From JAMQKA01 sp031569985 (lineage in GTDB: Bacteria; Bacteroidota; Rhodothermia; Balneolales; Balneolaceae), in NCBI RefSeq assembly GCF_031569985.1, contig NZ_JAMQKA010000008.1, positions 62,001 through 126,000 of the forward strand: a stretch of DNA of 64,000 bases, written 5' to 3'. The notes below the pieces were generated by a model. It did no database searches. It worked only from the letters and a program-made list of their open reading frames with translations, and was not told the origin of the DNA. Below, in pieces: positions 56,528-64,000 of the stretch. The first letter of the stretch is position 1, and each line of letters opens with the position of its first letter. The translations under genes were made by a program, and so were the position numbers.

Positions 56528-57493
56528 TTGCTACAACTGTTAAAATCATATCAACCAAGGTCTCTTTGGAGAGGACTAGTACTCATGCTCCTGGTTTGTC
56601 TGGTCTCAAACGTATCAGTGCTGGCAAACGAGGACAGTGATGAGCAAAAGCCATATGTAGTTAAAGAATTTACGCTGAACGGGGCCGGTATCCTTAAAAC
56701 CTTCACTACCGCTGGTAATATCGATGTCCAAAGTACTTACAATACTGATAAAGTGCGGGTTGAACTTTATGTGGAGCGGGGATATGCCATATGGTCCGGT
56801 AGCAGAAACCTTGATAATTACCGGATAAACATCCTGCAACGGGGTAATGAAATTATTGCTTCTGTGGAAGAGAAGAAAAGAAGTGGTGGGCTGTTTAGTG
56901 AGAAGGTTAATTTTAACTTCAGGATCTATGTCCCTGAACGGATGTCCACTGAGCTTAAAACCTTGGGCGGAAATATCAAGTTAAGTAGACTCACCGGCGA
57001 TCAGATGGCTAAAACCAGCGGTGGTAATATCATTCTACATAGTTTGAAAGGTAAAATAGGGGCCTATACCAGTGGTGGTAATATTGAGATAACAAGTAGC
57101 AGGGGCACTATCTTTGCACAAACCGAAGGAGGCAACATAAGTGTAGATCGTACCGAGGGTGAACTGCGCCTTAGAACGGCAGGAGGGGATATCATAGCAG
57201 AGCATACAACCGGGTCGTTTATTGCGCGGGCCGATGCCGGCAATATCAAGGGCCATTTCATTGACGTGGGGCAGGGGATCAGCATGGAAACCTCGGCGGG
57301 AAATATTTTTGCAGAACTCCCTGGCAATACGGGATTGACCCTGTCTGCCTCCGGGTCTCACATCTCTTTTGACCAGATGGAACATTTTACGGGACGTAAG
57401 GAACAGCAGTTGTTGGAGGGTAAGCTAAATGACGGGGGTATTCCTATCAGCCTGCAAACATCATCTGGCACAATAACCATTAAAACAAACTAG
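56528..57493 (+). CDS. DUF4097 adhesin-like periplasmic protein
   Basis: 321 residues. The frame opens with TTG at 56,528, giving a signal peptide MLQLLKSYQPRSLWRGLVLM... cut after SVLA; an ATG at 56,585 gives a shorter one. The rest is a right-handed beta repeat of the form (T/S)(A/S)GGNI.......G.I.A.T.GG: KTSGGNIILHSLKGKIGAYTSGGNIEITSSRGTIFAQTEGGNISVDRTEG. This is typical of DUF4097. Its stop is directly followed by the ATG of the phosphatase, so both are coupled. Confidence 0.82.
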   Translation: MLQLLKSYQPRSLWRGLVLMLLVCLVSNVSVLANEDSDEQKPYVVKEFTLNGAGILKTFTTAGNIDVQSTYNTDKVRVELYVERGYAIWSGSRNLDNYRINILQRGNEIIASVEEKKRSGGLFSEKVNFNFRIYVPERMSTELKTLGGNIKLSRLTGDQMAKTSGGNIILHSLKGKIGAYTSGGNIEITSSRGTIFAQTEGGNISVDRTEGELRLRTAGGDIIAEHTTGSFIARADAGNIKGHFIDVGQGISMETSAGNIFAELPGNTGLTLSASGSHISFDQMEHFTGRKEQQLLEGKLNDGGIPISLQTSSGTITIKTN

Positions 57494-59593
57494 ATGATGG
57501 GGAAAAGGCTGCATATCATGCAATCAAGAGCTTGGCTACAATTGTTTGGCCTATTCCTGTTATTATTATTTCCTCCCGCAACAGGATATACACTGCAACT
57601 TTTTGAGGGTCCCGTTCAATTTTCCAGGTCTGACTTTTCAGTGGAAGATCAGACCATTTACATCACCGATACTTGGAAATTCCAGCCCGGGGACAACCTG
57701 CAGTGGGCAGATCCGGAATATGATGACAACGACTGGGAAAAGGTAAGCACCTACCTGGGGCCGTCGGAACTTCCATTTATCGAGTGGGAGGGAATTGGCT
57801 GGTTTCGGTTACACTTGCAGGTAGACTCAACCCTGGTGAACTACCCGTTGGCGTTATTAATTGAGCAGCATAACGGGGCTTCCCAGATATACCTGGACGG
57901 AGAGCTTATCTATGACCTGGGAGAGGTTTCAATATTTGAAGAGGATTTTGTCCCTTACCGTGATTCCAGGCCGCGTCCCATCCGGTTTACTGATACTACC
58001 GAACATGTGCTGGCGGTCCGCTATGCTAATCACAAAGCCGCCCAGTTCAATGAATACGGCTTCACAGCGGGATTTCGATTTCTCATTGGGGATCTCAATT
58101 ATCATATTCAAAACCGTATTGATGAGGTGGAAACCACCCCGCTCAACCTTATGTTCTATGGCGGGGGACTGCTGGCATTCACTATTATCCATTTTCTGCT
58201 GTTTGTGTTTTATCCCATGGAAAAGAGGAATCTCTATTTTGCACTGTTTACAGGCCTGCTGGCCCTCATAAGCTATACCGAGCTGGGAACCTCTTTTTCT
58301 GACTCCCCAATGCTGGCTATTTCGTACTATCGTTCCACGCTTATCGCCTGGATCCTAACCATCATATACGCCCTGCGTTTTACCTACAGCTTGTTTTTTG
58401 ATAAAACCCCTTATCAATTTTGGGTATTTGCCGTTGCGGGCGTTGGGCTGGCTGTAGCCACCTGGTTTAATGCTGATGGTTTAAACTTCTACCGTGAACT
58501 ATTCCTGTTACTGACCATTATCGAGATTCTTCGTGTACTACTGTTCTCATTTACCAAGAAAAAGGAGGGCGTCTGGATTATCGCCGTGGGCCTGGTCTTT
58601 TTCGTTATGGGAATCCTGTTTACCATACTGGCAAATATGGAGATGATTCCCAGTGGCTCAATAAATGGGAACCTTGTTGGGTCGGTCGTGCTCATCTTTT
58701 CGATGTCGATCTACCTGTCTCGTGATTTTGCCCGCACACAAAAGCGACTTGAGCATAAGCTGGTAGAAGTGAAGCATCTTTCAGAGCGGTCGCTGGAACA
58801 GGAGCGGATCAACAAGCAAAAAGAGCTTGAGCGGAAACTCCTGGCTGCCGAAAATGAACGCAAGACCAAGGAGCTGGAAGAGGCCCGGGCCCTGCAGCTC
58901 TCCATGCTGCCGAAACAACTGCCCAATAATGACTACTGGGATATCTCGGTATTTATGGAGACCGCACATGAGGTGGGGGGTGATTATTACGATTTCAGCC
59001 TCTCCAAAAACGGTACGATGACAGTAGCCCTGGGTGATGCCACAGGACACGGTATGAAAGCCGGGATTATGGTTGCAACGGCCAAAAGCTATTTTCATAC
59101 GCTTGCCAATGAGCATGAGAACCTTGAAATGATCCGGCGGATGTCTTCGGGTATTAAGAATATGGATCTTAAACTGCTTTATATGAGCATGATGCTCCTG
59201 AAGTGTGACCGTCATAACCTGAGGATTGCCTCGGCGGGCATGCCGCCAAGCATGTTGTATCGCCAAAAAGAGCAGTGCGTTGAGCGTATAACGTTGAAAG
59301 GGATGCCGTTGGGAAGTAAACCGGACTACCCGTACCACGAGAGAGAATTATCACTTTCGCCCGGCGATACGCTTCTGCTGATGAGTGATGGACTGATGGA
59401 GCTGTTTAACGAAGACCGGGAGTTGCTGGGGCTGGACCGGATTGAGTCGGTATTTAAAGAGGCCGCCGATTCTTCAGCCTCCGATATTCTCTCCCAAATC
59501 ACCCGTTTTGCCGATCAATGGGCGGGGACAAGCAGCCAGGAGGATGACATGACTATTTTGGTGATGAAAGCAAAAGAATCCACAACATTGTAA
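57494..59593 (+). CDS. 7TMR-DISM sensor with SpoIIE/PP2C phosphatase
   Basis: 699 residues. After a signal segment there is a jelly-roll sensor (about 60-200, WFRLHLQVDSTL, SQIYLDGELIYDLGE), then seven membrane helices (225-415), a coiled coil (420-470) and a PP2C-type SpoIIE phosphatase (475-690): ALQLSMLPK, HEVGGDYYDF, VALGDATGHGMKAGIMVA, LLLMSDGLMELFN and SQEDDMTILV, with the metal-binding Asp residues present. It would dephosphorylate a partner, often an anti-anti-sigma protein, on an envelope signal. Partner gene not seen nearby. Confidence 0.9.
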   Translation: MMGKRLHIMQSRAWLQLFGLFLLLLFPPATGYTLQLFEGPVQFSRSDFSVEDQTIYITDTWKFQPGDNLQWADPEYDDNDWEKVSTYLGPSELPFIEWEGIGWFRLHLQVDSTLVNYPLALLIEQHNGASQIYLDGELIYDLGEVSIFEEDFVPYRDSRPRPIRFTDTTEHVLAVRYANHKAAQFNEYGFTAGFRFLIGDLNYHIQNRIDEVETTPLNLMFYGGGLLAFTIIHFLLFVFYPMEKRNLYFALFTGLLALISYTELGTSFSDSPMLAISYYRSTLIAWILTIIYALRFTYSLFFDKTPYQFWVFAVAGVGLAVATWFNADGLNFYRELFLLLTIIEILRVLLFSFTKKKEGVWIIAVGLVFFVMGILFTILANMEMIPSGSINGNLVGSVVLIFSMSIYLSRDFARTQKRLEHKLVEVKHLSERSLEQERINKQKELERKLLAAENERKTKELEEARALQLSMLPKQLPNNDYWDISVFMETAHEVGGDYYDFSLSKNGTMTVALGDATGHGMKAGIMVATAKSYFHTLANEHENLEMIRRMSSGIKNMDLKLLYMSMMLLKCDRHNLRIASAGMPPSMLYRQKEQCVERITLKGMPLGSKPDYPYHERELSLSPGDTLLLMSDGLMELFNEDRELLGLDRIESVFKEAADSSASDILSQITRFADQWAGTSSQEDDMTILVMKAKESTTL

Positions 59594-59641
59594 CAATCTG
59601 TATTGCCGATTCGTAAAGCACTGCGTAAATTAATTTCTGCC

Positions 59642-61075
59642 ATGTATCGTATCCTTTTACTCATACCAATTTTGTTTTTGAGCTTTTCACTCACCGCTTT
59701 GGGCCAGAGTTCTGATGACAACTCGGGGGAGGATCCGTTTAGAAATGATCCATTCTTTTCAAAACCGATCCAGGAATTTTTCCAAAACTCAAGTGAAGAT
59801 TCTGCGGAAGAGGTTTCCAGTAATTCGGACAAGGAAATTGTTCAATATCGACTGAATCAGCTCAATGAGAATGGTATTGACTATGACGGTTTGTTTGAAG
59901 CGGGTCCATATAACTCAGTCTCGCTTTACAGTCTTTATCCCAATCTCCCCATGATTCATTATAACCGGGTAAGTGGCCTGTTTTTGGGAATAGAAAACGA
60001 ACGGATGCAGTGGTATGGGGATAACTGGCTGGAAATTCCATCTATACAGACAACCGGTCTGATCGGGTATTCCTTTGCTCAAAAAGAATGGAACTATTCG
60101 TTGGGCTTAGAAAAGCTTATTGGACGTAAAAAGTATATGATGCTGGGCGCCGAATACCACGACGCAATGGCAACCGATGACTTCTGGCGGATCGGGCTGA
60201 CGGAGACAACGCTCACCTCATTTTTTGCAGGATATGATTACCAGGATTATTATAAACAGCAAGGCTACGGGCTCTATGTACTGCTTCGATCCAGGCGACT
60301 GTTTGAAGGCGGGGTGTCATTCAATGATAACAGATACAGTAGTCTCATTACGAAAACTGACTGGGCCTTATTCGGTTCGGGAAACCGGTATCGCGAGAAT
60401 CCCCCGATTGAGTTCATTTTCGGCACCCCGGTGGATACGCTTAACCTCAGTAGCCTCTCGTTTTCCGGATCTTTTAATCCCAAGCGGCTGGTGCTCTCCA
60501 GGCATTTCACTTTCAGCCTTTCAGGCATGGTAGAGATCGCCGATCCGGGGATTACCTCATCTGACTATGACTACACCAAGTACATTGGAGAGCTTGCCAC
60601 GTACATCAATTTTGAACCCGGGGGCGTACTAAAATATCGGCTTATGATGGGCAGCATTACCGGCAACGCTCCCAATTTTAAGGAATTTCAACTGGGAGGA
60701 GTGGGTTCGCTGCGGGCTCTTCCTTATAAATCATTGGCAGGCAATTCAGGGAGTATAGACCACTATGCTAACCAAATGATTCTGAGTAATGCCGAAATCC
60801 AGTTTGGTTCTCCTTCTTACAACAATGACAGCTGGATCGACTTTGAAGATTTCTACCTGAGCTTTTTCCTGGATTCAGGATGGGCGAACTACAGTGCTGA
60901 TTTAGCAGACAACTCGAGTCCATTTACCGACTTCGACCAGTTTGATTTTTCCGACCTTCGCCACAACGGTGGAATCGGGCTAGGGTCCAGTCTTATTCGA
61001 TGTGAACTTGCCTGGGATCTGAATGAAACCTCTCGGTCACCCGTCTTTTGGATTCGTTTCAATCCTACCTTTTGA
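59642..61075 (+). CDS. Outer-membrane protein, surface-antigen barrel type
   Basis: Start set at ATG 59,642 giving a good signal peptide MYRILLLIPILFLSFSLTALG; the upstream part of the frame is unlikely to be translated. 477 residues. The C-terminal 350 residues are barrel-like strands with FKEFQLGGVGSLRALPYKSLAGN (resembles the GG..SLRG region of BamA/D15-type barrels) and end with a terminal Phe (FNPTF). No POTRA domains. Could be a translocase-like or structural barrel. Confidence 0.7.
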   Translation: MYRILLLIPILFLSFSLTALGQSSDDNSGEDPFRNDPFFSKPIQEFFQNSSEDSAEEVSSNSDKEIVQYRLNQLNENGIDYDGLFEAGPYNSVSLYSLYPNLPMIHYNRVSGLFLGIENERMQWYGDNWLEIPSIQTTGLIGYSFAQKEWNYSLGLEKLIGRKKYMMLGAEYHDAMATDDFWRIGLTETTLTSFFAGYDYQDYYKQQGYGLYVLLRSRRLFEGGVSFNDNRYSSLITKTDWALFGSGNRYRENPPIEFIFGTPVDTLNLSSLSFSGSFNPKRLVLSRHFTFSLSGMVEIADPGITSSDYDYTKYIGELATYINFEPGGVLKYRLMMGSITGNAPNFKEFQLGGVGSLRALPYKSLAGNSGSIDHYANQMILSNAEIQFGSPSYNNDSWIDFEDFYLSFFLDSGWANYSADLADNSSPFTDFDQFDFSDLRHNGGIGLGSSLIRCELAWDLNETSRSPVFWIRFNPTF

Positions 61076-61151
61076 TAAACTTTTTAAAAAAACCGATAGG
61101 GAACTTCCAACCCGTTGGAACGATGGGCCTTCGACAAAATATTATTTAAAT

Positions 61152-61187
61152 AAAAAGCTTCCCACCGGTCAAGACGGGAAGCTTTTT
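61152..61187 (+). terminator. Rho-independent terminator
   Basis: AAAAAGCTTCCC (61,152-61,163) pairs with GGGAAGCTTTTT (61,176-61,187) around a 12-base loop, ending in T. It closes the 56,528-61,075 operon. The rest of 61,076-61,400 has no gene that I can see and should hold the promoter of mltG. Confidence 0.85.
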
Positions 61188-61400
61188 TAGGGCATTTGGT
61201 GCTTTGTGTAGCATCCAAATATCTACTTGTTAATCCGTTAAGTTCGTACGGAAATAGTCGATAAAAGGTTACAGGTGATATGGTTTTTTATTTGAAGTGG
61301 TGGACTACTTTTTTTGTTCTGTAACCGATATATTGCGCGTACCCCATTTGACCATTCTAACCACATTCTAAGCGCACGTTAACAGAGTTCTGTTCAAATA

Positions 61401-62483
61401 GTGAATATCAAAAGATACATACCGTTGGCGACCACCGAGTTATTTACAGGTATACTGGTATGCCTGATTTGCCTGGTAGCTGTAGTTGGCTCACGCCTAT
61501 CTCGCCTCTCAGATACCAGTTCAATTACATCGGAAAGACCGGTTCACATTTACCTTGAGGAGAGGACCGATCTCAATCAGCTGAGTGAAATGCTGGCCGA
61601 TTCAGGGGTTGTCAGTAGTAAAGAGGAGTTGGTATGGGCAGGAAAGCTCCTCGGATGGAATAATTTCAGATCCGGCCACTATCTTATTGATGGCAGCTAT
61701 TCTTACGATGTTTTGTTATCCCGTATGGCCCGTGGCATTCAGGACCCGGTTGAAGTGACGATCCTGCCGGGGGTATACAAAGGTAGACTCATATCCAGAA
61801 TCTCTACTCATTTTACGTTCGATTCTGTGGCACTGGCACAGACACTTGGCGATAGCAGCTTTCTCTCGGAATATGGACTTGAAGAAAAGAACTGGATTGG
61901 ACGGATGCTCCCCGATACCTATTCTATGTATTGGAATTCGGCACCTAAAACAGTGATAAAGCGAATATTAAATGAGTTTGAGTCCTCTGTAATTGAAAAA
62001 TACAATGCCCGTTTGGAGGAGGTGGACAGGAACATTGACGAAATCGTTACCCTTGCGTCCATTATAGAGTGGGAAGTACGCCACAATGAAGAAAAGGCTA
62101 AGGTAAGCGGCTTATATTGGAACAGGCTCAGGCAGGGAATGCGTTTGCAGGCTGATCCCACTGTGAATTATGCCGTAGGGGAGCGTCGTCGCTTGTTGTA
62201 TGAAGACTATGAGACGGACCATCCGTATAACACCTACCTGTACTCCGGATTGCCGCCCGGGCCAATAACCAACCCCAGCCTAAAATCTATTGAGGCAGCC
62301 CTCTTTCCGGAAGATCATGATTACCTCTATATGGTGGCCAATCCAGAGGGATATCATCTCTTTTCCGAGACATTTGAGGAGCACAAAGAGAAGAGCGAAA
62401 AATGGAGGGAATGGCTCCGCGAGCAGTACAGGATAAAAAGGGAACGTGAACGGCAGCAGGAGCGATCGGGAGATGCCCGCTAA
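61401..62483 (+). CDS. mltG: Endolytic murein transglycosylase MltG
   Basis: 360 residues starting with GTG at 61,401. N-terminal membrane anchor (LFTGILVCLICLVAVVG), a LysM-like part (YLEERTDLNQLSEMLADSGV, then SGHYLIDGSYSYDVLLSRMARG), and the YceG catalytic domain: TLASIIEWEVRHNEEKAKVSGLYWNRLRQGMRLQADPTVNYAVG with the catalytic Glu in IIEWE, then GLPPGPITNPSLKSIEAAL. Cuts nascent peptidoglycan strands at the inner membrane. The C-terminus is strongly charged. It converges on the next gene with 33 bases between. Confidence 0.93.
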   Translation: MNIKRYIPLATTELFTGILVCLICLVAVVGSRLSRLSDTSSITSERPVHIYLEERTDLNQLSEMLADSGVVSSKEELVWAGKLLGWNNFRSGHYLIDGSYSYDVLLSRMARGIQDPVEVTILPGVYKGRLISRISTHFTFDSVALAQTLGDSSFLSEYGLEEKNWIGRMLPDTYSMYWNSAPKTVIKRILNEFESSVIEKYNARLEEVDRNIDEIVTLASIIEWEVRHNEEKAKVSGLYWNRLRQGMRLQADPTVNYAVGERRRLLYEDYETDHPYNTYLYSGLPPGPITNPSLKSIEAALFPEDHDYLYMVANPEGYHLFSETFEEHKEKSEKWREWLREQYRIKRERERQQERSGDAR

Positions 62484-62516
62484 CCCAACTTCAATTTCTG
62501 GTAATCTAAGACGGTG

Positions 62517-64000
62517 TTAATAAACAGCCGGTTGAACACCCTGATCGGATATTGTAAACACTTTCACTTCCTGGTTTACATGTGTCCCGTTAAATCTGAT
62601 GTTGCTGATCAGTCCTTCATACAGGGGATAGTCTTTGATCACATCTTTTAGAAGGGCGGGATTTTCAACACGCTCCAGTATTCGCAGCAATAAATCGGCT
62701 GAATCATATCCAATCATGGCAAAACGGGAGGCTTCCTGGCCAAATTGTTCTTTATAACGTTCCCGGAATTGATTGACTCGTGGGCTCTTGGAGTTGATGT
62801 AGTAACTCTCCGTAAAATGAATGGATCGCCCTCCACGCCGCTCTTCCGGTATCTCAATTACTCCCCATTCCGCCGATCCCAAAATAGGAAGCTTGCTGTT
62901 CATAACCTGGAGATCGGTAAGCAATAGGTCGATCAGGGTTGAGGCTGCCTGACCCGTAAAAGGCGCGTAAACTCCATCCAGGCTGTTTTTTAATACAGAA
63001 TCAACGCCGACGATATTCCGGTTGGGTCCTGAAGTGAGTCTTTGGTTGGTCGCTTTTACAGCTACCGTGTCCGGGGCAAATCTCTGGGTGTAATCTGTGA
63101 TATCATATCCCGTTGATTGCAAGTCTTCAATCATAAAGTGTTTGATGTGTGCGCCAAGTCGCTCAGCCTCCTTTCGAAAGCTATAAGCCGAAGTTTCGCC
63201 CAGGGAGTTTTTCTCGGCGAATACCGCCAGTGTATCCATCTTCAGATTTTGAACAGCGTGTTGTGCCATTTTTCTACCATGGGAGGCGAGTGTTGGATTG
63301 GCCTGGAAGACATACGGATTGTCTACATTTAGGCTGTCAGAATTGGCCAGAGGGGCAAGCATCGGTACCTGGTACTGTTCGGCCAGCTGTGCCATGCGCA
63401 AAGCAGATTCTGAAAAAAGCGGGCCGAGCACTGCATCCACATTGTTGCTCCATGCCAGGTGATTCATGGCATAACCCGCTGAATCCATGTCTGCACCGGT
63501 GTTTTGATAGCGTATAAATGCTTTTTTCCCGGCATTACGCTGATTGAAATCTTCCGCTGCCATCAGGTAACCGTGGAAAAGTCCTTGTGAAACGCCAAAA
63601 TCAGGGGTACCCGGCTTAAACCTGGGCAGTGCGGCCCCAATATCATAAACAATGCCCCGGGGCGCGGAAAACCGGTTTTCAATGCTCGGAGGATAATTGT
63701 AAGTCAGTGAGTCTGCCAACATCTGATCCAGTTCTTGGTATGCGATTGTGCCCGTAGAGATACCGGATTTTTTAAGTTCACCGACAAGAATTTTTGCCGT
63801 TTGAAAATCAACCTTCCCAAACGCAGATTGGACCAGATCTTTTTGAACTTCAGCAAAGTCGGCTTCCTGGAACGCTTTACGTCGTTGGGCAATGGTAAGA
63901 TAATCGAGGATTTCGTTATAGAATGTATTGGAATTATTGATAAGCGAGGTCCGCGGGCTGATATCTTTGAGTTCATACAGCCTGTTCAAAGCCGGCCCAA
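62517..64000 (-). CDS. Type I periplasmic-binding-fold lipoprotein-like protein, partial
   Basis: The frame is open to the right edge (residues GPA precede a TTG that is unlikely to be a start), so the N-terminus is missing. About 490 visible residues. The first 115 are helical repeats. The rest is a receptor-family ligand-binding fold: IGAALPRF, GVSQGLFHGYLMAAEDFNQRN, VDAVLGPLFSESALRMAQLAEQYQVPMLAPLANSD, PYVFQANPTLASHGRKMAQHAV, DGVYAPFTGQAASTLIDLLL. Helical repeats followed by this fold recall LpoA-like penicillin-binding protein activators as well as LivK-type binding proteins. Next to mltG, a cell-wall role is attractive but unproven. Confidence 0.75.
   Translation of the reverse strand, partial: GPALNRLYELKDISPRTSLINNSNTFYNEILDYLTIAQRRKAFQEADFAEVQKDLVQSAFGKVDFQTAKILVGELKKSGISTGTIAYQELDQMLADSLTYNYPPSIENRFSAPRGIVYDIGAALPRFKPGTPDFGVSQGLFHGYLMAAEDFNQRNAGKKAFIRYQNTGADMDSAGYAMNHLAWSNNVDAVLGPLFSESALRMAQLAEQYQVPMLAPLANSDSLNVDNPYVFQANPTLASHGRKMAQHAVQNLKMDTLAVFAEKNSLGETSAYSFRKEAERLGAHIKHFMIEDLQSTGYDITDYTQRFAPDTVAVKATNQRLTSGPNRNIVGVDSVLKNSLDGVYAPFTGQAASTLIDLLLTDLQVMNSKLPILGSAEWGVIEIPEERRGGRSIHFTESYYINSKSPRVNQFRERYKEQFGQEASRFAMIGYDSADLLLRILERVENPALLKDVIKDYPLYEGLISNIRFNGTHVNQEVKVFTISDQGVQPAVY

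Noticed and set aside
62517..63989. Complete gene starting with TTG at 63,989
   Set aside because: The frame stays open to the edge, no signal peptide follows the TTG, and family members have a longer exported N-terminus.

Overview
The window joins two unlike stretches of DNA. Positions 1 to about 32,640 are AT-rich and hold most of a tailed-phage genome (a siphovirus with HK97-type head genes), read here as a prophage whose left end lies outside the window. From about 32,700 onward the base composition and codon use change to those of a bacterial chromosome. The host genes (TonB-dependent receptor, DUF5777-type barrel, YceI, Lipoprotein_15 repeats, an ECF sigma factor followed by a membrane-anchored barrel protein, MltG, a SpoIIE phosphatase with 7TMR-DISM sensor) suggest a Gram-negative member of the FCB group. 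A Balneolota/Rhodothermota-like organism is my best guess, but that is an inference from gene content only.

Prophage layout. 1-779: small leftward genes. 780-1172: divergent control region ending in an unusual leader with two interleaved stems. 1173-2078: replication initiator carrying an internal iteron array, a candidate origin. 2082-4338: three homing endonuclease genes in a row (GIY-YIG, HNH, GIY-YIG) sharing a 3' DNA-binding module. 4409-10,212: many small, mostly unknown early/middle genes, a fourth GIY-YIG gene, a phage sigma-like gene whose natural start seems to be ATC, an HNH nuclease, two small membrane proteins and several short intergenic repeats. 10,213-23,776: small and large terminase, portal, ClpP-like protease, major capsid protein, a fifth homing endonuclease gene insulated by terminators, connector, head closure, tail completion, tail terminator, tail tube, the G/GT tail chaperone pair with a classical A AAA AAG slip site, and tape measure. 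23,906-31,969: a 2687-residue tail/fibre protein with a perfect 324-bp internal repeat. 31,987-32,280: a leftward lipoprotein gene beside the right end. No integrase, repressor or endolysin is recognisable in this part.

A 40-bp element recurs upstream of the portal, protease, connector and tail-tube genes. Each copy contains a TATATATA-like core or a near variant. Together with the sigma-like gene this suggests a dedicated late transcription module. The phage DNA is nearly free of GATC (one site seen) and poor in AGCT.

Host layout. 32,945-36,246: leftward membrane protein, exported protein and TonB-dependent receptor. 36,391-51,240: a rightward run with a receiver-histidine kinase, a receiver-GAF protein, two tandem PelF-like glycosyltransferases, a PelG-like exporter, a GAF-GAF-degenerate HD-GYP protein, a large multi-pass membrane protein, and a 1301-residue lipoprotein-like protein that fuses a polysaccharide deacetylase, a helical (TPR-like) repeat region and a C-terminal outer-membrane barrel. 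I read this as a divergent Pel-like exopolysaccharide system in which PelA- and PelB-type functions are one polypeptide and the usual PelD receptor is replaced. 51,418-56,221: leftward envelope genes and the sigma/barrel pair. 56,528-61,075: DUF4097, SpoIIE phosphatase and an outer-membrane protein. 61,401-62,483: MltG. 62,517 to the right edge: a truncated type I periplasmic-binding-fold protein.
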